44,688 bases of DNA from Phycisphaerae bacterium (GCA_012729815.1 JAAYCJ010000163.1:1-44688), one strand, 5' to 3'. Positions 16,677-25,545 are shown, counted from the stretch's first letter. The notes: generated by a model not told the origin, from the sequence alone. Translations and numbers: made by a program.

Positions 16677-17681
16677 ATGACCGGATACTACATCATCTTC
16701 GAATCGGTCGGCAGGGCGGTGCTCAAGGAATTCGAGGTCCGGAAGCCCAAAGCGGGGGAAGTTCTCCTGGAAAACCACTACACCGTGGTCAGCGCGGGCA
16801 CGGAACGGGCCAACCTGCTGAACCTGCCGAACACCTCGATGCAGTTTCCCTACTATCCCGGATATTGTGGCGTCGGACGGGTGATCGCTGTGGGCGAAGG
16901 GGTCGAAAACGCCCGGATCGGCGACCGCGCCCTGGCGAACTTCTCCGGTCACCGTTCGCACGCCATCCAGAAAGCAGCCGGCCTGACCGTGGTCGATGAC
17001 GACCGTATCGAGTTGCTGGACGCGGCGTTCGTGGTGATCGCCGCGATGGCGTTGCAGGGCGTCCGCAAGCTCCGGCTCGAGTTGGGCGAATCCGTGATGG
17101 TGATCGGGCTGGGGTTGCTCGGCGTCTTCGCCGCCCAACTGGCGGCCCTCGACGGGGCGATCCCGGTAATCGTCTCGGACTTCGACCGCAAACGGCGCGA
17201 ACTGACCCTGACGCTGGGGGCGGACCATGCCTTTTCGCCGGATGAGGATGACCTTCCCGAGAAAGTCAGGGAGCTGACCTACGGCAAGGGGCCTGATGGC
17301 GTCGTTGAGGTAACCGGCGCCGCCGCGGCCCTCCAGCAGGCCCTGGCCTGCGTGGCGTGGAAAGGGCGGATCAGCCTCCTCGGCTGCACCCGCGTCTCCG
17401 ATGCCAATATCGATTTCTACCAGCACGTGCACAAGCGAGGCGTCTCCCTGATCGGAGCCCACACCTTCGTGCGGCCGGAGGTGGAGTCCTCGCCGGGCTA
17501 TTGGACCGCCCAGGACGATTTCCGTACGTTGCTGGCCCTGATCGCCGCGGGCAGGCTCAAGGTCCGGCCGATCGTCTCGGAAGTTGTCTCGCCGCGGCAG
17601 GCCCCGGGAATCTACCGGCGACTGGCTGACGAGAAGGACCCGCCGCTCGGCATCGTCTTCGACTGGACCGGAACCAGATAG
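16677..17681 (+). CDS. Medium-chain dehydrogenase/reductase (alcohol dehydrogenase-like)
   Basis: A 334-residue MDR-family oxidoreductase. The N-terminal GroES-like part lacks the usual zinc motif GHE (here YPGYCGVGRV), so the catalytic metal seems absent or rearranged; the nucleotide fold is clear in VMVIGLGLLGVFAAQLAAL and an acidic end of strand 2 (VSDFDRKRRE), favouring NAD. It resembles the MDR proteins found next to Gfo/Idh/MocA oxidoreductases. AGGAGA precedes the start. It begins the group of six genes running to 22.3 kb and lies 67 bases after trpA, so it could be read from its own promoter or by read-through. It probably oxidises a polyol or sugar derivative; the substrate is unknown. 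Confidence 0.8.
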   Translation: MTGYYIIFESVGRAVLKEFEVRKPKAGEVLLENHYTVVSAGTERANLLNLPNTSMQFPYYPGYCGVGRVIAVGEGVENARIGDRALANFSGHRSHAIQKAAGLTVVDDDRIELLDAAFVVIAAMALQGVRKLRLELGESVMVIGLGLLGVFAAQLAALDGAIPVIVSDFDRKRRELTLTLGADHAFSPDEDDLPEKVRELTYGKGPDGVVEVTGAAAALQQALACVAWKGRISLLGCTRVSDANIDFYQHVHKRGVSLIGAHTFVRPEVESSPGYWTAQDDFRTLLALIAAGRLKVRPIVSEVVSPRQAPGIYRRLADEKDPPLGIVFDWTGTR

Positions 17682-17785
17682 AGAGCGAAACCACACCTGG
17701 GAGATGAGTTTGTGATCCACGCCCCGGTCAAGAAGGAGAACCGCCAATTCCATTGGCTCTGACCAAACGCCGGAATGGAAATCCG

Positions 17786-18841
17786 ATGAACAGAATCAAA
17801 ATCGGCCAGATCGGTATTTGCCACGAACACGCAGCGGCGAAAATCAACACGTTGAGGAAGATGTCCGACGTGTTTGAAATCGTCGGCATCGTGGATGACA
17901 GGACTTCGACGGCGGCCAGGTTTGTCGGCGGCGACCTGAAACCCTACGAAGGCTTGAGGTGGATGACGGAGGAGGAACTGCTCAACGCTCCCGGGCTTCG
18001 GGCGGTGATGGTCGAGACCGCGAATACCGATCTGGTGCCGACTGCGATTCGATGCATGCAGCACAACCTGGCTATGCACATGGATAAACCGGCGGGTGAG
18101 GATCTCGAACTGTTCCGCCGGCTGCTCGAAGGCTGTCGGCAGCGACAACTTTCGCTCCAGATGGGCTACATGTTCCGCAACAACCCAGTCATGCGGTTCT
18201 GCCGCAAAGCCGTTCTTGAAGGATGGCTGGGCGAGATATTCGAGGTTCAAGCCGGCATGAGCCACAACTATGGCGGTGACGCCTACCAGGACTACCTCGG
18301 CAAATTCAAGGGCGGCATCATGTTCAACCTGGGATGCCACCTGATCGACTTTGTCGTTTCGCTGCTGGGCCGGCCCGAGCGAATCACCCCGTTCCTGAAA
18401 TCAACCGCGGGTCTTCCCGACCACGTCAAGAACAACTGCCTGGCGATACTGGAGTATCCTTACGCGAGCGCAGCTCTGCACGCGTGCAGCCTTGAGGTCG
18501 ACGGATTGAACCGCCGCCGCCTCAAGATCTGCGGGACGAAAGGTTCGACCGATTTGTGCCCTCTGGAGCGGTTCGACGGCCAGCCGTTGCGGATGCATGT
18601 AACGTTGCTGGAGGGCAATGCGGAGTACTCCGCCGGAACGCACATCGTGGATTTCGGAATACAGCGCGACCGCTACCAGGAGCAGTTGCTGGAACTGGCG
18701 AAAATCATCAACGGCGAAATTCAGAATCCCTATACGTACGAACATGACTGCCTCGTACAGGAAGTCACACTTGCCGCGGCTGGATATGTCGAGTGGAATG
18801 AGTGCCACTCCGTTTCGCATCGCAGGAGAGACTCGCTATGA
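17786..18841 (+). CDS. Gfo/Idh/MocA family oxidoreductase
   Basis: A 351-residue NAD(P)-dependent sugar or cyclitol dehydrogenase. The N-terminal Rossmann fold begins IKIGQIGICHEHAA (a modified G-x-G-x-x-x pattern), and MHMDKPAGEDLE carries the family's conserved Lys-Pro that ends the cofactor domain. The C-terminal domain includes GGIMFNLGCHLIDFVVSLLG, whose H-L-I-D pattern matches the active-site histidine region. The ATG at 17786 is preferred; a TTG at 17753 with AAGGAGAA upstream would add 11 residues. Its stop codon overlaps the next start (ATGA, 18838-18841), so it is translationally coupled to the SDR gene. Confidence 0.85.
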   Translation: MNRIKIGQIGICHEHAAAKINTLRKMSDVFEIVGIVDDRTSTAARFVGGDLKPYEGLRWMTEEELLNAPGLRAVMVETANTDLVPTAIRCMQHNLAMHMDKPAGEDLELFRRLLEGCRQRQLSLQMGYMFRNNPVMRFCRKAVLEGWLGEIFEVQAGMSHNYGGDAYQDYLGKFKGGIMFNLGCHLIDFVVSLLGRPERITPFLKSTAGLPDHVKNNCLAILEYPYASAALHACSLEVDGLNRRRLKICGTKGSTDLCPLERFDGQPLRMHVTLLEGNAEYSAGTHIVDFGIQRDRYQEQLLELAKIINGEIQNPYTYEHDCLVQEVTLAAAGYVEWNECHSVSHRRRDSL

Positions 18842-19578
18842 GATTCAAGAACGACGTTGCCATCATTACCGGGGCGGCCTCCGGCATGGGACTGCTTACG
18901 GCGCAGAATCTCTGCAACGAAGGAGCGATAGCCGTTCTTACCGACACCAACCGGGACGCGGTCGAAGCCTCAGCGGAAGACATCCGTCGCGCCGGCGGAC
19001 AGGCGATGGGACTGCAGGTCGACGTGCGCTGCTATGACCAGGTCGAGAAGGCGGTGGCGGCGGTCCTGGCGAAGTACCAAAGGGTTGACATGATGCTCAA
19101 CTTCGCCGGCGGAGCCGAAACGCGGGTGCGGCATCGCCATGAACCGTTCCACGAGCTTCCCATCGAGGTGATCGACTGGGGCCTGGACGTCAACCTCAAG
19201 GGGGCGGTGTATTTCTGCCGGGCCGTACTGGGGACGATGATCCGGCAGAAACGCGGTGTGATCATCAATCTCGGTTCGGTCACTGGAGTGGAAGGGTCCG
19301 CCTACGCGGTCAACTACAGTGCCGCCAAGAGCGGACTCATCGGATTGACAAAGTCGCTGGCATTGTGCGGAGCCCCTCACGGAGTTCGAGCGTGCTGCGT
19401 CTCGCCCGGCCCGGTTTTGACCAGACCGGAGATGGCGAACATGAAAACGCGTCTGGGACGTGCAGCCGAGCCGCAGGAAATCGTCGACCTGATTCTGTAT
19501 CTTTGTTCCGACAAGGCCGCGTTTATCACCGGGTCCAATTACATGATCGACGGCGGCCGAACCTGTGGCGGCATATGA
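18838..19578 (+). CDS. Short-chain dehydrogenase/reductase
   Basis: A 246-residue classical SDR. It shows the cofactor motif TGAASGMG (11-18), an NNAG-equivalent NFAGG (88-92) and the catalytic set S147, Y160 and K164 (YSAAK). The C-terminal SNYMIDGGRT is the usual end of the fold. Asp-36 in LTDTN suggests NAD as cofactor. AGGAGAG lies upstream and the start overlaps the preceding stop. It likely acts on a ring or sugar hydroxyl within the same pathway as its neighbours. The substrate is not predictable. Confidence 0.88.
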   Translation: MRFKNDVAIITGAASGMGLLTAQNLCNEGAIAVLTDTNRDAVEASAEDIRRAGGQAMGLQVDVRCYDQVEKAVAAVLAKYQRVDMMLNFAGGAETRVRHRHEPFHELPIEVIDWGLDVNLKGAVYFCRAVLGTMIRQKRGVIINLGSVTGVEGSAYAVNYSAAKSGLIGLTKSLALCGAPHGVRACCVSPGPVLTRPEMANMKTRLGRAAEPQEIVDLILYLCSDKAAFITGSNYMIDGGRTCGGI

Positions 19579-19608
19579 AGCAGGGCCTTTCATCGAGAGG
19601 AAAACACA

Positions 19609-20382
19609 ATGAAACGTTCTTTTCTTGCCAGGCCGCATCCTGTAATCACCGGCATCATGGCCGGCCAGACGCCGCAGGAATTGATCGCACAATCAAGAAA
19701 CGCGGAATTCGCCGGCGCCCAGGGCATTGCGATCGACCTGTCGGATTTGAAGCCGGAGTTCAGGAATTCCGAGTCGCTCAAGAGCGTCATCGACTCGACA
19801 CATCTGCCGTTCATGTTCTTCCTTTACCGTAATGACAGGTGGGGCGACTCAAGTGACGATCAGCGGCAGGAGGTGCTGATTGCCGCCGCCGATGCCGGAG
19901 CCGCAATGATCGACGTGATGGGGGATCTGTACGATCCGTCCCCGATGGAAATAACGCACGATCAGAACGCCATCGACAGACAGAAACGTCTGATCGACAG
20001 GATTCACGCCAAGCACTCGCACGTGGTAATATCTTCTCATATGTCCTGTCCGCGGACAGCCGAGCAGGTTGTCGAACAACTGCGAGAGCTTGAATTGCGA
20101 GGACCTGACGTTGTCAAGATCGTGACCGCCGTCAATACGGATGATGAACTGGCTGAAGCCTTCCGGACGACGATGGTGCTCAGACGCGAACTCAAGACGC
20201 CGTTCATTCATCTCTGTAATGGGAAATTCAGCCGCCCGCATCGTTTTCTTGGTCCCGCCCTTGGCGTATCTATCGCCTTTGCGGTTCACAGCTACGAGGC
20301 GCGTTACGGAATGGGGCAGCCGACTATATCGGCGATGAAAGCCGTTTTGGATAACATGCACTGGAATATCAATGAGATTTGA
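19609..20382 (+). CDS. Type I 3-dehydroquinate dehydratase-like protein
   Basis: A 257-residue protein that aligns with type I DHQ dehydratase (AroD). The catalytic pair is at nearly the same numbers as in E. coli: H144 in ISSHMSCPRT and the Schiff-base K170 in GPDVVKIVTAV. An Arg in FLYRNDRWG, the SR/GxALGxS region and a late GQPTI loop also correspond. The N-terminal EWRxD motif of true AroD is replaced by IAIDLSDL, so the substrate may differ from dehydroquinate. The gene lies inside a set of dehydrogenases rather than with aro genes, so a catabolic Schiff-base dehydratase or aldolase is more likely than the shikimate enzyme. Its stop overlaps the region of the next start. AGAGG lies upstream. 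Confidence 0.72.
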   Translation: MKRSFLARPHPVITGIMAGQTPQELIAQSRNAEFAGAQGIAIDLSDLKPEFRNSESLKSVIDSTHLPFMFFLYRNDRWGDSSDDQRQEVLIAAADAGAAMIDVMGDLYDPSPMEITHDQNAIDRQKRLIDRIHAKHSHVVISSHMSCPRTAEQVVEQLRELELRGPDVVKIVTAVNTDDELAEAFRTTMVLRRELKTPFIHLCNGKFSRPHRFLGPALGVSIAFAVHSYEARYGMGQPTISAMKAVLDNMHWNINEI

Positions 20383-20386
20383 TGAG

Positions 20387-21358
20387 ATGATGCACGCAAT
20401 ACTTGTCGCCGAAGACAGATCGCTCGTCTGGAGCGACGTACCGGAACCGGTAGTCAAAGATGGCGAAGTTCTGATTGACGTGCACGCCGCCGCCCTCAAC
20501 CGCGCTGATCTGCTGCAGCGGGCCGGCCAGTATCCTCCGCCGCCCGGATGGCCGCAGTGGATGGGCCTCGAGGTCGCGGGCGTCGTCGTCGAAGCGCCTG
20601 CCGGGTCCCGCTGGAAGAAAGGCGACGCGGTCTGCGCCCTGCTCGGCGGCGGCGGATACGCCGAACGGGTTGCCGTCCCGGCCGACCTGGTCCTGCCCGT
20701 GCCGGAGGGGCTCTCGATGGTCGAGGCTGCCGCGATTCCGGAGACCTTCGCCACGTCCTACCTGAACCTCCGCCTCGAAGCGGGAATGAAAGCGGGCGAT
20801 ACCGTGCTCATCCAGGCCGGAGCAAGCGGGCTGGGCATCGCGGCGATCCAGTTGGCCAAACTCCTGGGCGCCAAGGTGTTGACCACGGTCGGATCGGCTG
20901 AAAAGGCCGAGTTCGTCCGCCGCCTCGGAGCGGACGTGGTCACCAACCACAAGACCGACGACCTCGGGGCGGCCATGGATGAACACCCGGTTGATATCGC
21001 CCTGGATTGCGTCGGCGGACCCGAGCTCAGCCGCTGGATCAACAAGATGGCCGTCGGCGGACGATGGATCCTGATCGCTACCCTGGGCGGAAACACCGCC
21101 GAAATCGACCTCACGTCGTTCTTCAAACGGGGCATCCGGCTCATCGGCAGCACGCTCCGCAGCCGCACCCACGCCGTGAAGGCCAAGCTCCTGGCCGACA
21201 TGGAAGCCCTGCTCTGGAGCAAGTTCTCTTCCGGGGAAATCAAACCGGTGATCCATGCGACCCTGCCGATGACCAGCGCCGAAGAGGCTCACGCCATTCT
21301 CCGGAATCGTGAGAACATAGGAAAGGTCGTTCTGACCAACCCCTGTCATTGCCCTTAG
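20387..21358 (+). CDS. NAD(P)H:quinone oxidoreductase, PIG3-type MDR
   Basis: A 323-residue zinc-free MDR enzyme. Features are AALNRADLLQRAGQYPPPPG (typical of PIG3/quinone reductases), GLEVAGVV, the cofactor motif IQAGASGLGIAAIQLAK and the C-terminal IKPVIHATLPMTSAEEAH with the NIGKVVL ending. Such enzymes reduce quinones or enones with NADPH. Three in-frame ATG codons are possible (20372, 20387, 20390); 20387 leaves the family-like opening MHAILV. It starts within a few bases of the AroD-like stop, so it belongs to the same transcript. Confidence 0.87.
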   Translation: MMHAILVAEDRSLVWSDVPEPVVKDGEVLIDVHAAALNRADLLQRAGQYPPPPGWPQWMGLEVAGVVVEAPAGSRWKKGDAVCALLGGGGYAERVAVPADLVLPVPEGLSMVEAAAIPETFATSYLNLRLEAGMKAGDTVLIQAGASGLGIAAIQLAKLLGAKVLTTVGSAEKAEFVRRLGADVVTNHKTDDLGAAMDEHPVDIALDCVGGPELSRWINKMAVGGRWILIATLGGNTAEIDLTSFFKRGIRLIGSTLRSRTHAVKAKLLADMEALLWSKFSSGEIKPVIHATLPMTSAEEAHAILRNRENIGKVVLTNPCHCP

Positions 21359-21373
21359 GAGGTTCCAAGAGCC

Positions 21374-22333
21374 ATGGACTCTGTGACTGTCGCCGACACG
21401 CCGGCACGCCCGGAACTTACCCGTCTTCCATTCGCCTGGCCGGATGCGATGGAAAACGCCCCCGTCGTCCACGACGGGCGGCCCTTGCTGGTGCTTAACT
21501 ACCGCGACGACTCGCGGGGCTGGCACGACCACTACGCCCAAGACATGTACCTGTACATTGTGGACCTCTGGACCGGCCAACGCGTCGTCGAATTCGGCCG
21601 GGGCCATTCCTGCGTCAAAGCCTTCGTCGACGGCCAGCGCCTCCACGTCTACGCCAGTGAGGCGACCAACTACGATTACTTCCAAAGCATCTATGACTTC
21701 TGGACCGAGGACCGCAAGACCTGGCATCGCCAACTGGTCCTGCGGAAGGAAGAAGGCGGCCCGCACATGTTCAACCCCTCGGTCTGCCGCGACGATCAGG
21801 GTTTTCTGATGGCCTACGTGGCCTACGCCAAGGCGCGGGATCCAGCCTCCTTCCCTTATTTCAGGTTCGCCCGATCCAGTGACCTGGTCCACTGGGAGAA
21901 GGTGCCGCAGCTCGCCTTCGCCGGGCCGTCGGGCCGACAGTACAGCAACACGCCCGCCATCCGCTACGTCGCCCCCTGGTACTACGTGATCTTCTACACG
22001 ACGGTCGACGAAACCGGCCGCATGGCCGACACCTCGTCGCGCTACGTCTCGATGATGGCCCGGTCAAAGGACCTGGTGCGATGGCAGCTCAGTCCCTTGA
22101 ACCCCGTCCTCCAACCCGAGTCCGGAGAAGGGATCAGCACCTCAGACGTGGAACTGATGGAGTTCGAGGGCAATACGTACCTCTTCTACGCCGCAAGCAA
22201 CCAGATGGACGGGCCGGCCGGCTGGTCAGCCGTACGCATGGCGCTGCATCCGCGATCGATGAACGAATTTCTCGAAGGGTGGTTTCCTGAAGGGGCCGCC
22301 ATGGAGGAAGTCCTGACCTGCCGGACATGCTGA
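21374..22333 (+). CDS. Glycosidase-like beta-propeller protein of unknown function
   Basis: A 319-residue protein with repeated short blades: VHDGRPLLVLNYR, PSVCRDDQGFLMAYV, RSSDLVHWEKV, RSKDLVRWQLSP and ELMEFEGNTYLFYAAS. The S-x-D-L-x-x-W element repeated twice is usual in five-bladed propellers of the GH32/43/GH-J type. I cannot point to the three catalytic acids of GH43 with certainty, so an enzymatic role is not shown. There is no signal peptide, so it is predicted cytoplasmic. It closes the six-gene cluster; AGGAGG lies 11 bases upstream and overlaps the end of the previous gene. Confidence 0.65.
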   Translation: MDSVTVADTPARPELTRLPFAWPDAMENAPVVHDGRPLLVLNYRDDSRGWHDHYAQDMYLYIVDLWTGQRVVEFGRGHSCVKAFVDGQRLHVYASEATNYDYFQSIYDFWTEDRKTWHRQLVLRKEEGGPHMFNPSVCRDDQGFLMAYVAYAKARDPASFPYFRFARSSDLVHWEKVPQLAFAGPSGRQYSNTPAIRYVAPWYYVIFYTTVDETGRMADTSSRYVSMMARSKDLVRWQLSPLNPVLQPESGEGISTSDVELMEFEGNTYLFYAASNQMDGPAGWSAVRMALHPRSMNEFLEGWFPEGAAMEEVLTCRTC

Positions 22334-22341
22334 CGCTTCCG

Positions 22342-22836
22342 CTACGGCTCGACCCGGAACATCAGCAGGAATCTGATGACCCACGCAACGGTGAAGACGA
22401 CGAACGCCGACGCCGCGATCCAGAGGCCGATCGTCGGTACGCTCGACTCCGGCCACAGGTTCTGACGGATCACCAGTTCGGCCAGCACGATCAGAAACAC
22501 GAGCGTGGCCGTCCCGTAGCTGCGGATCGACTCGCCGAGCCGCCCGTAGGTCGCCTCACGGCGATCCGGAGCCAGCCAGTACTCCCGGTTCGGGATGTTG
22601 ATCAGCGAAGGCGGCGCCTTGCGCAGGATAACCTCAAGCCCGGCAAAAACCACCACGCAGACCGCGACCATGAGCAGATGCAGGGCAAAGAACAACGGCT
22701 TGGCCATCGAACCGCTCGGATCGCCCGCCGCGTCGTAGGTCGAAACCACCCGGTCGAGCAACCGCGGCCAGTACCACAACGTCTGGATTACTGCCGCCGC
22801 CAGCAGCACTCCGTAAACCATGTACCGCTGTGGCAT
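22342..22836 (-). CDS. Membrane protein, DUF1648-like
   Basis: A 164-residue integral membrane protein with four hydrophobic segments (about 5-22, 46-68, 105-127 and 137-160). The N-terminal stretch YWPRLLDRVVSTYDAAGDPSGS resembles the DUF1648 signature of a Pro, a His/Tyr-Asp and Gly-x-Pro. AAGGGGAA precedes the start. It is the last gene of the minus-strand group that begins with mraZ, 22 bases after the FtsL-like gene. Its function is unknown. Confidence 0.6.
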   Translation of the reverse strand: MPQRYMVYGVLLAAAVIQTLWYWPRLLDRVVSTYDAAGDPSGSMAKPLFFALHLLMVAVCVVVFAGLEVILRKAPPSLINIPNREYWLAPDRREATYGRLGESIRSYGTATLVFLIVLAELVIRQNLWPESSVPTIGLWIAASAFVVFTVAWVIRFLLMFRVEP

Positions 22837-22858
22837 GCGTTTCCCCTTGGTGCCCGCT

Positions 22859-23167
22859 TCAATCGTGCTCAGCCGGCGAGGTAGGCTTGGGAGTCGTTCC
22901 GGAGGACGGCGCGTTGGGGTCCGGAAGCGTCCAGCCCTGCAGCCCGAAGTCCCACCGGTCGAGCTGTTCCATCAGGAATCGCGGGCTCTGCATCTGCCAG
23001 AGCTCAAGCCGCTTCTGCGGATACTTGACGTTCTTGAGCTCCAGATACCGGTCGTACTCCTGCTGAATCCGGTACGCGTAGTTCGCGTTCGACCAGCGCA
23101 GGTGAACGCTGCCGGCCGCGATCGCCGCCAGACCCACGATCATCACCACGACCCGAAACAGAGTCAT
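22859..23167 (-). CDS. Small single-pass membrane protein, FtsL-like
   Basis: A 102-residue protein with a short cytoplasmic N-terminus, one membrane segment (about residues 4-22) and a likely coiled-coil outside (YRIQQEYDRYLELKNV), followed by LELWQMQSPRFLMEQLDRWDFGL. This last part resembles the end of FtsL, where an E-x-x-x-L-x-S-P-x-R-I-E element precedes the LGM-like tail. The size, topology and location downstream of rsmH all fit the divisome protein FtsL, but the family is too divergent for certainty. GAGGAGA precedes the start. The ftsI gene that normally follows is absent. It ends in a short disordered tail. Confidence 0.55.
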   Translation of the reverse strand: MTLFRVVVMIVGLAAIAAGSVHLRWSNANYAYRIQQEYDRYLELKNVKYPQKRLELWQMQSPRFLMEQLDRWDFGLQGWTLPDPNAPSSGTTPKPTSPAEHD

Positions 23168-23205
23168 CCGATCTCCTCGTCGCCGCCGACCCAGACCGCC
23201 CTTAT

Positions 23206-23245
23206 CATAAACTCACGCCCGCCCTGGCGTCCAGAGCGGGCGTGA
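23206..23245 (-). terminator. Hairpin with short T-run between the LysM and FtsL-like genes
   Basis: A perfect 10-bp stem (23213-23222 with 23236-23245) has a 13-base loop. On the minus strand it is followed by GTTTAT, a weak U-run. It could end part of the mraZ-rsmH-LysM transcript or act as a processing or attenuation site. Confidence 0.5.
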
Positions 23246-23302
23246 AAGACACGTGGTAGGAACGGCTGCGCCCGACCGACGCCCCGTCCTCTTTGGGTCG
23301 TA

Positions 23303-24355
23303 CTACTCAATGGCCGAAGTCCCTCCCGCCGCTAACCCATCTATCGCAGTGGGCAACAACCGGATCTTCTGACCGCTCTGCAAAAGGTGTGGATTCTCGA
23401 TGAGGTCGCGGTTGGCCTTGTACAACTCGTGCCACGCGCCTTCATTGCCGTAGATCTTCCTGGCGATCTTGGCCAGCGTATCGTTGGACTGCACCGTGTA
23501 CCATCCCCCCGAACCCGCCTTGGCCGGAGCTCGCGAAGCCGAGTCGAGCGAGGCACGCCCGATCGGGCTGCCAGACACCTCGACCAGCACCGGCCTTTCG
23601 CCCTGGTCCGGCTGCTCCTTGCGGACGACCACCACCGGCGCCTCCGCGCTCGGCGGCGCCGCCGGCAGCTTGACCGTCTCGCCGACCTGAAGCTTCTCGG
23701 GTTTGCTGATCCCGTTGACTTCCATCACCACCTTCAGCATCCGGTACGCCCGGCCGGGATAGTACTTGCGGCAGATCGCCGCCAGCGTCTCGCCGGACTC
23801 GACGGTATGGGAGCCGATCGTCGCCGCTTGGGCCGTCTCAGCCGGCGGGTCGATTGTCTGGACCACCGTCACCGGCGCGACTTCCGAGGTGTTCTGGGCG
23901 ACCTCGACCGTCACCGGCTCGGCCGTCGCCGGTTCAGCCGGAGGATTGGACGCGGGGATCTGGACCATCGGCCGCGTCGGCTTCGAGTCCAGCAGCTTCT
24001 TGAGCGCCGGCGAGAGTTCCTGCGCCGTCTCCGTGGCGGGCTCGGCGGACGCCGGACGCGCCGGCTCGGTCCGTTCCACCGTCACCTCCGTCGGTTCGAC
24101 CGACGGCTGGCCCGCCTCGCCTATCTCGGCAGCGGCCGGGGCCGCGGGTCGGTTCTCGACGGCGGGCTCGTTGCGGACCAGGCGGAAGGGGGCCTGCGGC
24201 TCGACCGGGGCCACCAATTCGACCACCGGATCCAACGCCGCCATCGGCGTGGTGCCCGTCGGGTTCCGGCCGGTGCCCTTCTCCGACAGGATGATTCCGA
24301 ACAGGATGATAAATGCCAGCCCGACCAACAATCCGATCTTGGTTTCCCGCGTCAT
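23303..24355 (-). CDS. Membrane-anchored protein with two LysM domains
   Basis: A 350-residue protein starting MTRETKIGLLVGLAFIILFG: a short cytoplasmic head and one membrane anchor, with the rest in the periplasm. A long, low-complexity linker rich in Pro, Ala, Glu and Val (about 30-180) leads to LysM 1 (HTVESGETLAAICRKYY... up to VGETVKLP) and, after a second linker, LysM 2 (YTVQSNDTLAKIARKIYGN... up to GQKIRLLP). LysM binds N-acetylglucosamine in peptidoglycan, so the protein likely tethers membrane to wall. The start at 24355 is chosen for AAGGAGA upstream; two earlier ATGs exist. It directly follows rsmH, where cell-division genes usually sit. Confidence 0.85.
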   Translation of the reverse strand: MTRETKIGLLVGLAFIILFGIILSEKGTGRNPTGTTPMAALDPVVELVAPVEPQAPFRLVRNEPAVENRPAAPAAAEIGEAGQPSVEPTEVTVERTEPARPASAEPATETAQELSPALKKLLDSKPTRPMVQIPASNPPAEPATAEPVTVEVAQNTSEVAPVTVVQTIDPPAETAQAATIGSHTVESGETLAAICRKYYPGRAYRMLKVVMEVNGISKPEKLQVGETVKLPAAPPSAEAPVVVVRKEQPDQGERPVLVEVSGSPIGRASLDSASRAPAKAGSGGWYTVQSNDTLAKIARKIYGNEGAWHELYKANRDLIENPHLLQSGQKIRLLPTAIDGLAAGGTSAIE

Positions 24356-24423
24356 CGCCATCTCCTTATGGCCCAATCCCTCGACGTGCTCCCGGCACGA
24401 ATCCCTTCAGCCGCACACTATCC

Positions 24424-25359
24424 TTATATCGAACCGCGAACTTCAGATGATGAAACTTTTTCGATCGCCCGCAATTTCGCCGATCGCGACCGCGGATTCC
24501 GCAGCACTTCGCCCGGTTCCGCCGTCAACGGCTTCTTCGTCAGCACGCGATATCGGCCGTCCTGCTCGCGCTGGCGGAAGGCTTCCTTCACCAGCGAATC
24601 TTCGAGGCTGTGGAAGCTGATCACCGCAAATCGCCCACCCGCCGCCAAACGGTCCGGGGCACTGCTCAACAGTTGCTCCAGTTGCCCCAACTCGTCATTG
24701 ACCGCGATCCGCAGGGCCTGAAACGTCTTGGTCGCCGGGTGAATCCGGCCGGCGCTGATCCCTTTCGGGTCCAGCCCCAATGCCCGGCAGACAATCTCCG
24801 CCAACTGCACCGTCGAGTCGAGCCGCTGGTTGCGCCGGGCCTGGCAGATCATCGCCGCGATCTTCCGGCTGCGACCCTCCTCGCCGTACCGGTAGATCAG
24901 GTCGGCCAGTTCCTGCTCCTTCAAGCCGTTGACCAGGTCGGCCGCCCGGGTTGGCTGCTCCGGATCCATCCGCATGTCAAGCGGCCCGTCCTGGGCGAAC
25001 GAAAACCCTCGCTCAGGACGGTCGAGCTGGAACGCGCTGGTTCCGATGTCCGCGTAGATGAACGACACGGGACCGACGCCGCTCCGATCCAGGATATCCG
25101 GCAGCTCGCCGAACCGCCCGCGGACCAGCGTCACCTTCGCCGCGTGGTCCTTGAGCTTCTCACTTGCCCGCTCCAGCGCGGCTGGATCGGCGTCGATGCC
25201 GATGAGCCTTTGGAGCAGGGGACAGGCCTGCAAGATCGCCAATGCGTGGCCGCCGCCGCCCAGGGTGCAATCCACCCCGATTTCCTCGGGCTTGGAATCA
25301 AGCACGCCGATGAGTTGGCTCGTCAGGACTGGGATGTGCTGCAGGGGGCCGCCGGTCAC
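24424..25359 (-). CDS. rsmH: 16S rRNA (cytosine-1402 N4)-methyltransferase
   Basis: Methylates the N4 of C1402 in the decoding centre of 16S rRNA with S-adenosylmethionine. The order of motifs is HIPVLTSQLI, the SAM site DCTLGGGGHA (30-39), GIDADPAAL, IYADIGTSAFQLDRPERGFSF, the MRM segment PLDMRMDP, then the insertion domain, HPATKTFQALRIAVNDEL and ISFHSLEDS. In many homologues the aspartate motif reads DLGVSS; here it is ADIGTSA, within family variation. The length of 311 is typical. GTG is used as start at 25359, with a weak ribosome site. The gene lies downstream of mraZ with one small gene in between. Confidence 0.96.
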   Translation of the reverse strand: MTGGPLQHIPVLTSQLIGVLDSKPEEIGVDCTLGGGGHALAILQACPLLQRLIGIDADPAALERASEKLKDHAAKVTLVRGRFGELPDILDRSGVGPVSFIYADIGTSAFQLDRPERGFSFAQDGPLDMRMDPEQPTRAADLVNGLKEQELADLIYRYGEEGRSRKIAAMICQARRNQRLDSTVQLAEIVCRALGLDPKGISAGRIHPATKTFQALRIAVNDELGQLEQLLSSAPDRLAAGGRFAVISFHSLEDSLVKEAFRQREQDGRYRVLTKKPLTAEPGEVLRNPRSRSAKLRAIEKVSSSEVRGSI

Positions 25360-25545
25360 GTCGATCCATCAGTCTCAGTCAGAATTCCATTCCGTCCACT
25401 GACATTATCGGACGTTCAATTGTACAGAAGAAGCCGTCTTGCATCAACTGCAAAAGAAGTACTGATAATCTACGTCAGACCAGCAGTAATTTCAATGGTA
25501 TTTTACTAAGATTCTGGGCCCAAAGGCAAGAAAAACTGCGATTCG

